A DNA stretch of 5,985 bases from NCBI GenBank assembly GCA_030591745.1, contig JAUVAM010000276.1, positions 1-5,985 of the forward strand, read 5' to 3'. Position numbers and translations under genes: made by a program. This stretch comes from Deltaproteobacteria bacterium (GTDB lineage: Bacteria > Myxococcota > B64-G9). Below are positions 5,301-5,985 of the stretch, one piece after another. Numbering within the stretch: the first letter of the stretch is position 1; the number at the start of each line of letters is the position of its first letter. The notes beneath the pieces were generated by a model. That model was not told where the DNA came from. It saw only the letters and a list, made by a program, of their open reading frames with translations, and did no database searches.

Positions 5301-5985
5301 GCGCCGCCGATCCCATCATCTCGCTTGAGGGTGTTGAAAAATGCTTCGGCGACACCCAGGCCTTGGCCGGCGTGGATCTCTCGGTAGAAGCCGGCGAACT
5401 CTTTGGCTTGATCGGACCGGACGGGGCAGGCAAGACCACGGCCATTCGACTCTTGGTGGGGTTACTGCGAGCCGAGGCCGGTCGCATTCAGGTACTTGGT
5501 GCCGATCCCCTACTCGATCGCAACGAGGTCCGCTATGCCCTGGGTTACATGCCCCAGGCTTATAGCCTCTACGGCGATCTCTCGGTGGACGAAAATCTCC
5601 GTTTCTATGGGCGCATGTTCAGCCTCAAACCCGATGACTTCTCCTCCAGACGCAAACGACTGCTCAGCATCACGCGATTGGAGCGCTTCACCACTCGACG
5701 AGCTGATGCCCTTTCCGGAGGCATGTACAAAAAACTGGCCTTGGCCTGCGCGATCTTGCACCGTCCGAAGATTTTACTCTTGGACGAACCCACCAACGGG
5801 GTGGATCCCGTCAGTCGGCGAGAACTCTGGGATCTCTTGAGCGAATTCGTCGACGAAGGCATGGCCGTATTGATCTCCACGCCCTACATGGACGAGGCCG
5901 CCCGCTGTCACCGTGTCGGGCTTATGCACTTGGGTCGCATCCTGGAGATGGGCGAACCGGACAAGCTCTTGGCCGATTTTTCAAC
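5297..5985 (+). CDS. YbhF-type ABC transporter ATP-binding protein (3' truncated by window edge)
   Basis: The first 229 residues of an ABC ATPase that powers export with the upstream adaptor. Numbered from the TTG as residue 1: aromatic A-loop candidate F17, Walker A GPDGAGKTT (40-48, K46), Q-loop YMPQ (Q87), signature LSGGM (139-143), Walker B ILLLDEP (159-165, D163, E164), D-loop-like GVDPVSRRELW, and the switch region STPYMDEA. The GPDGAGKTT, GYMPQ, VDPxSRRELW and ST-x-Y-x-DEA combination is characteristic of YbhF-class drug exporters. In these the usual H-loop histidine is often replaced; here it is P196. Many YbhF proteins carry two ATPase domains in tandem, so this may be only the N-terminal one. 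TTG at 5297 shares bases with the adaptor's TGA, and AGGAG lies 5 bases upstream. ABC-2 permease genes are expected downstream. Confidence 0.93.
   Translation, partial: MSAADPIISLEGVEKCFGDTQALAGVDLSVEAGELFGLIGPDGAGKTTAIRLLVGLLRAEAGRIQVLGADPLLDRNEVRYALGYMPQAYSLYGDLSVDENLRFYGRMFSLKPDDFSSRRKRLLSITRLERFTTRRADALSGGMYKKLALACAILHRPKILLLDEPTNGVDPVSRRELWDLLSEFVDEGMAVLISTPYMDEAARCHRVGLMHLGRILEMGEPDKLLADFS

Overview
The window is bacterial, densely coded and moderately GC-rich. It carries seven genes: six read clearly and one recognised only by fold family. Two inner-membrane transport components (a membrane-anchored adaptor and an ABC ATPase), a membrane-bound histidine kinase and Shine-Dalgarno-led starts point to a Gram-negative bacterium. 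The bifunctional-nuclease protein ends in an EDFGKYKM tail, which I associate with delta-proteobacterial-type relatives. That lineage guess is weak; the sequence does not fix a phylum.

Layout. Positions 2-394 (+) hold the C-terminal third of a HisC-like aminotransferase cut by the left edge. Its last 11 bases overlap the tail of a convergent VanZ-like membrane protein (384-764, -). Four genes then run leftward on the minus strand: histidine kinase (start 4097), a fucose/arabinose-isomerase-fold protein (preferred start 2676), a bifunctional-nuclease-family protein (BFN/DUF151, start 1385) and VanZ-like. Gaps between them are about 71, 64 and 39 bases. They could be one operon, although a sigma70-like promoter sits just before the BFN gene.

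A 132-base divergent spacer (4098-4229) with a 9-base inverted repeat separates the kinase from a rightward transport operon. That operon has an HlyD/YbhG-type adaptor (4230-5300) and a YbhF-type ABC ATPase (from a TTG start at 5297, running off the right edge). The two overlap by four bases and should be translationally coupled. Family precedent predicts ABC-2 type permease genes (YbhS/YbhR-like) beyond the right edge.

How they work together. The adaptor and ATPase form part of a multidrug or small-molecule exporter. The divergent kinase shares its upstream region and might sense envelope conditions relevant to export, but no response regulator is in view and the link is inference. The role of the isomerase-fold protein is unknown. 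I see no RNA genes, CRISPR arrays, insertion sequences or phage genes, and no strong intrinsic terminator.
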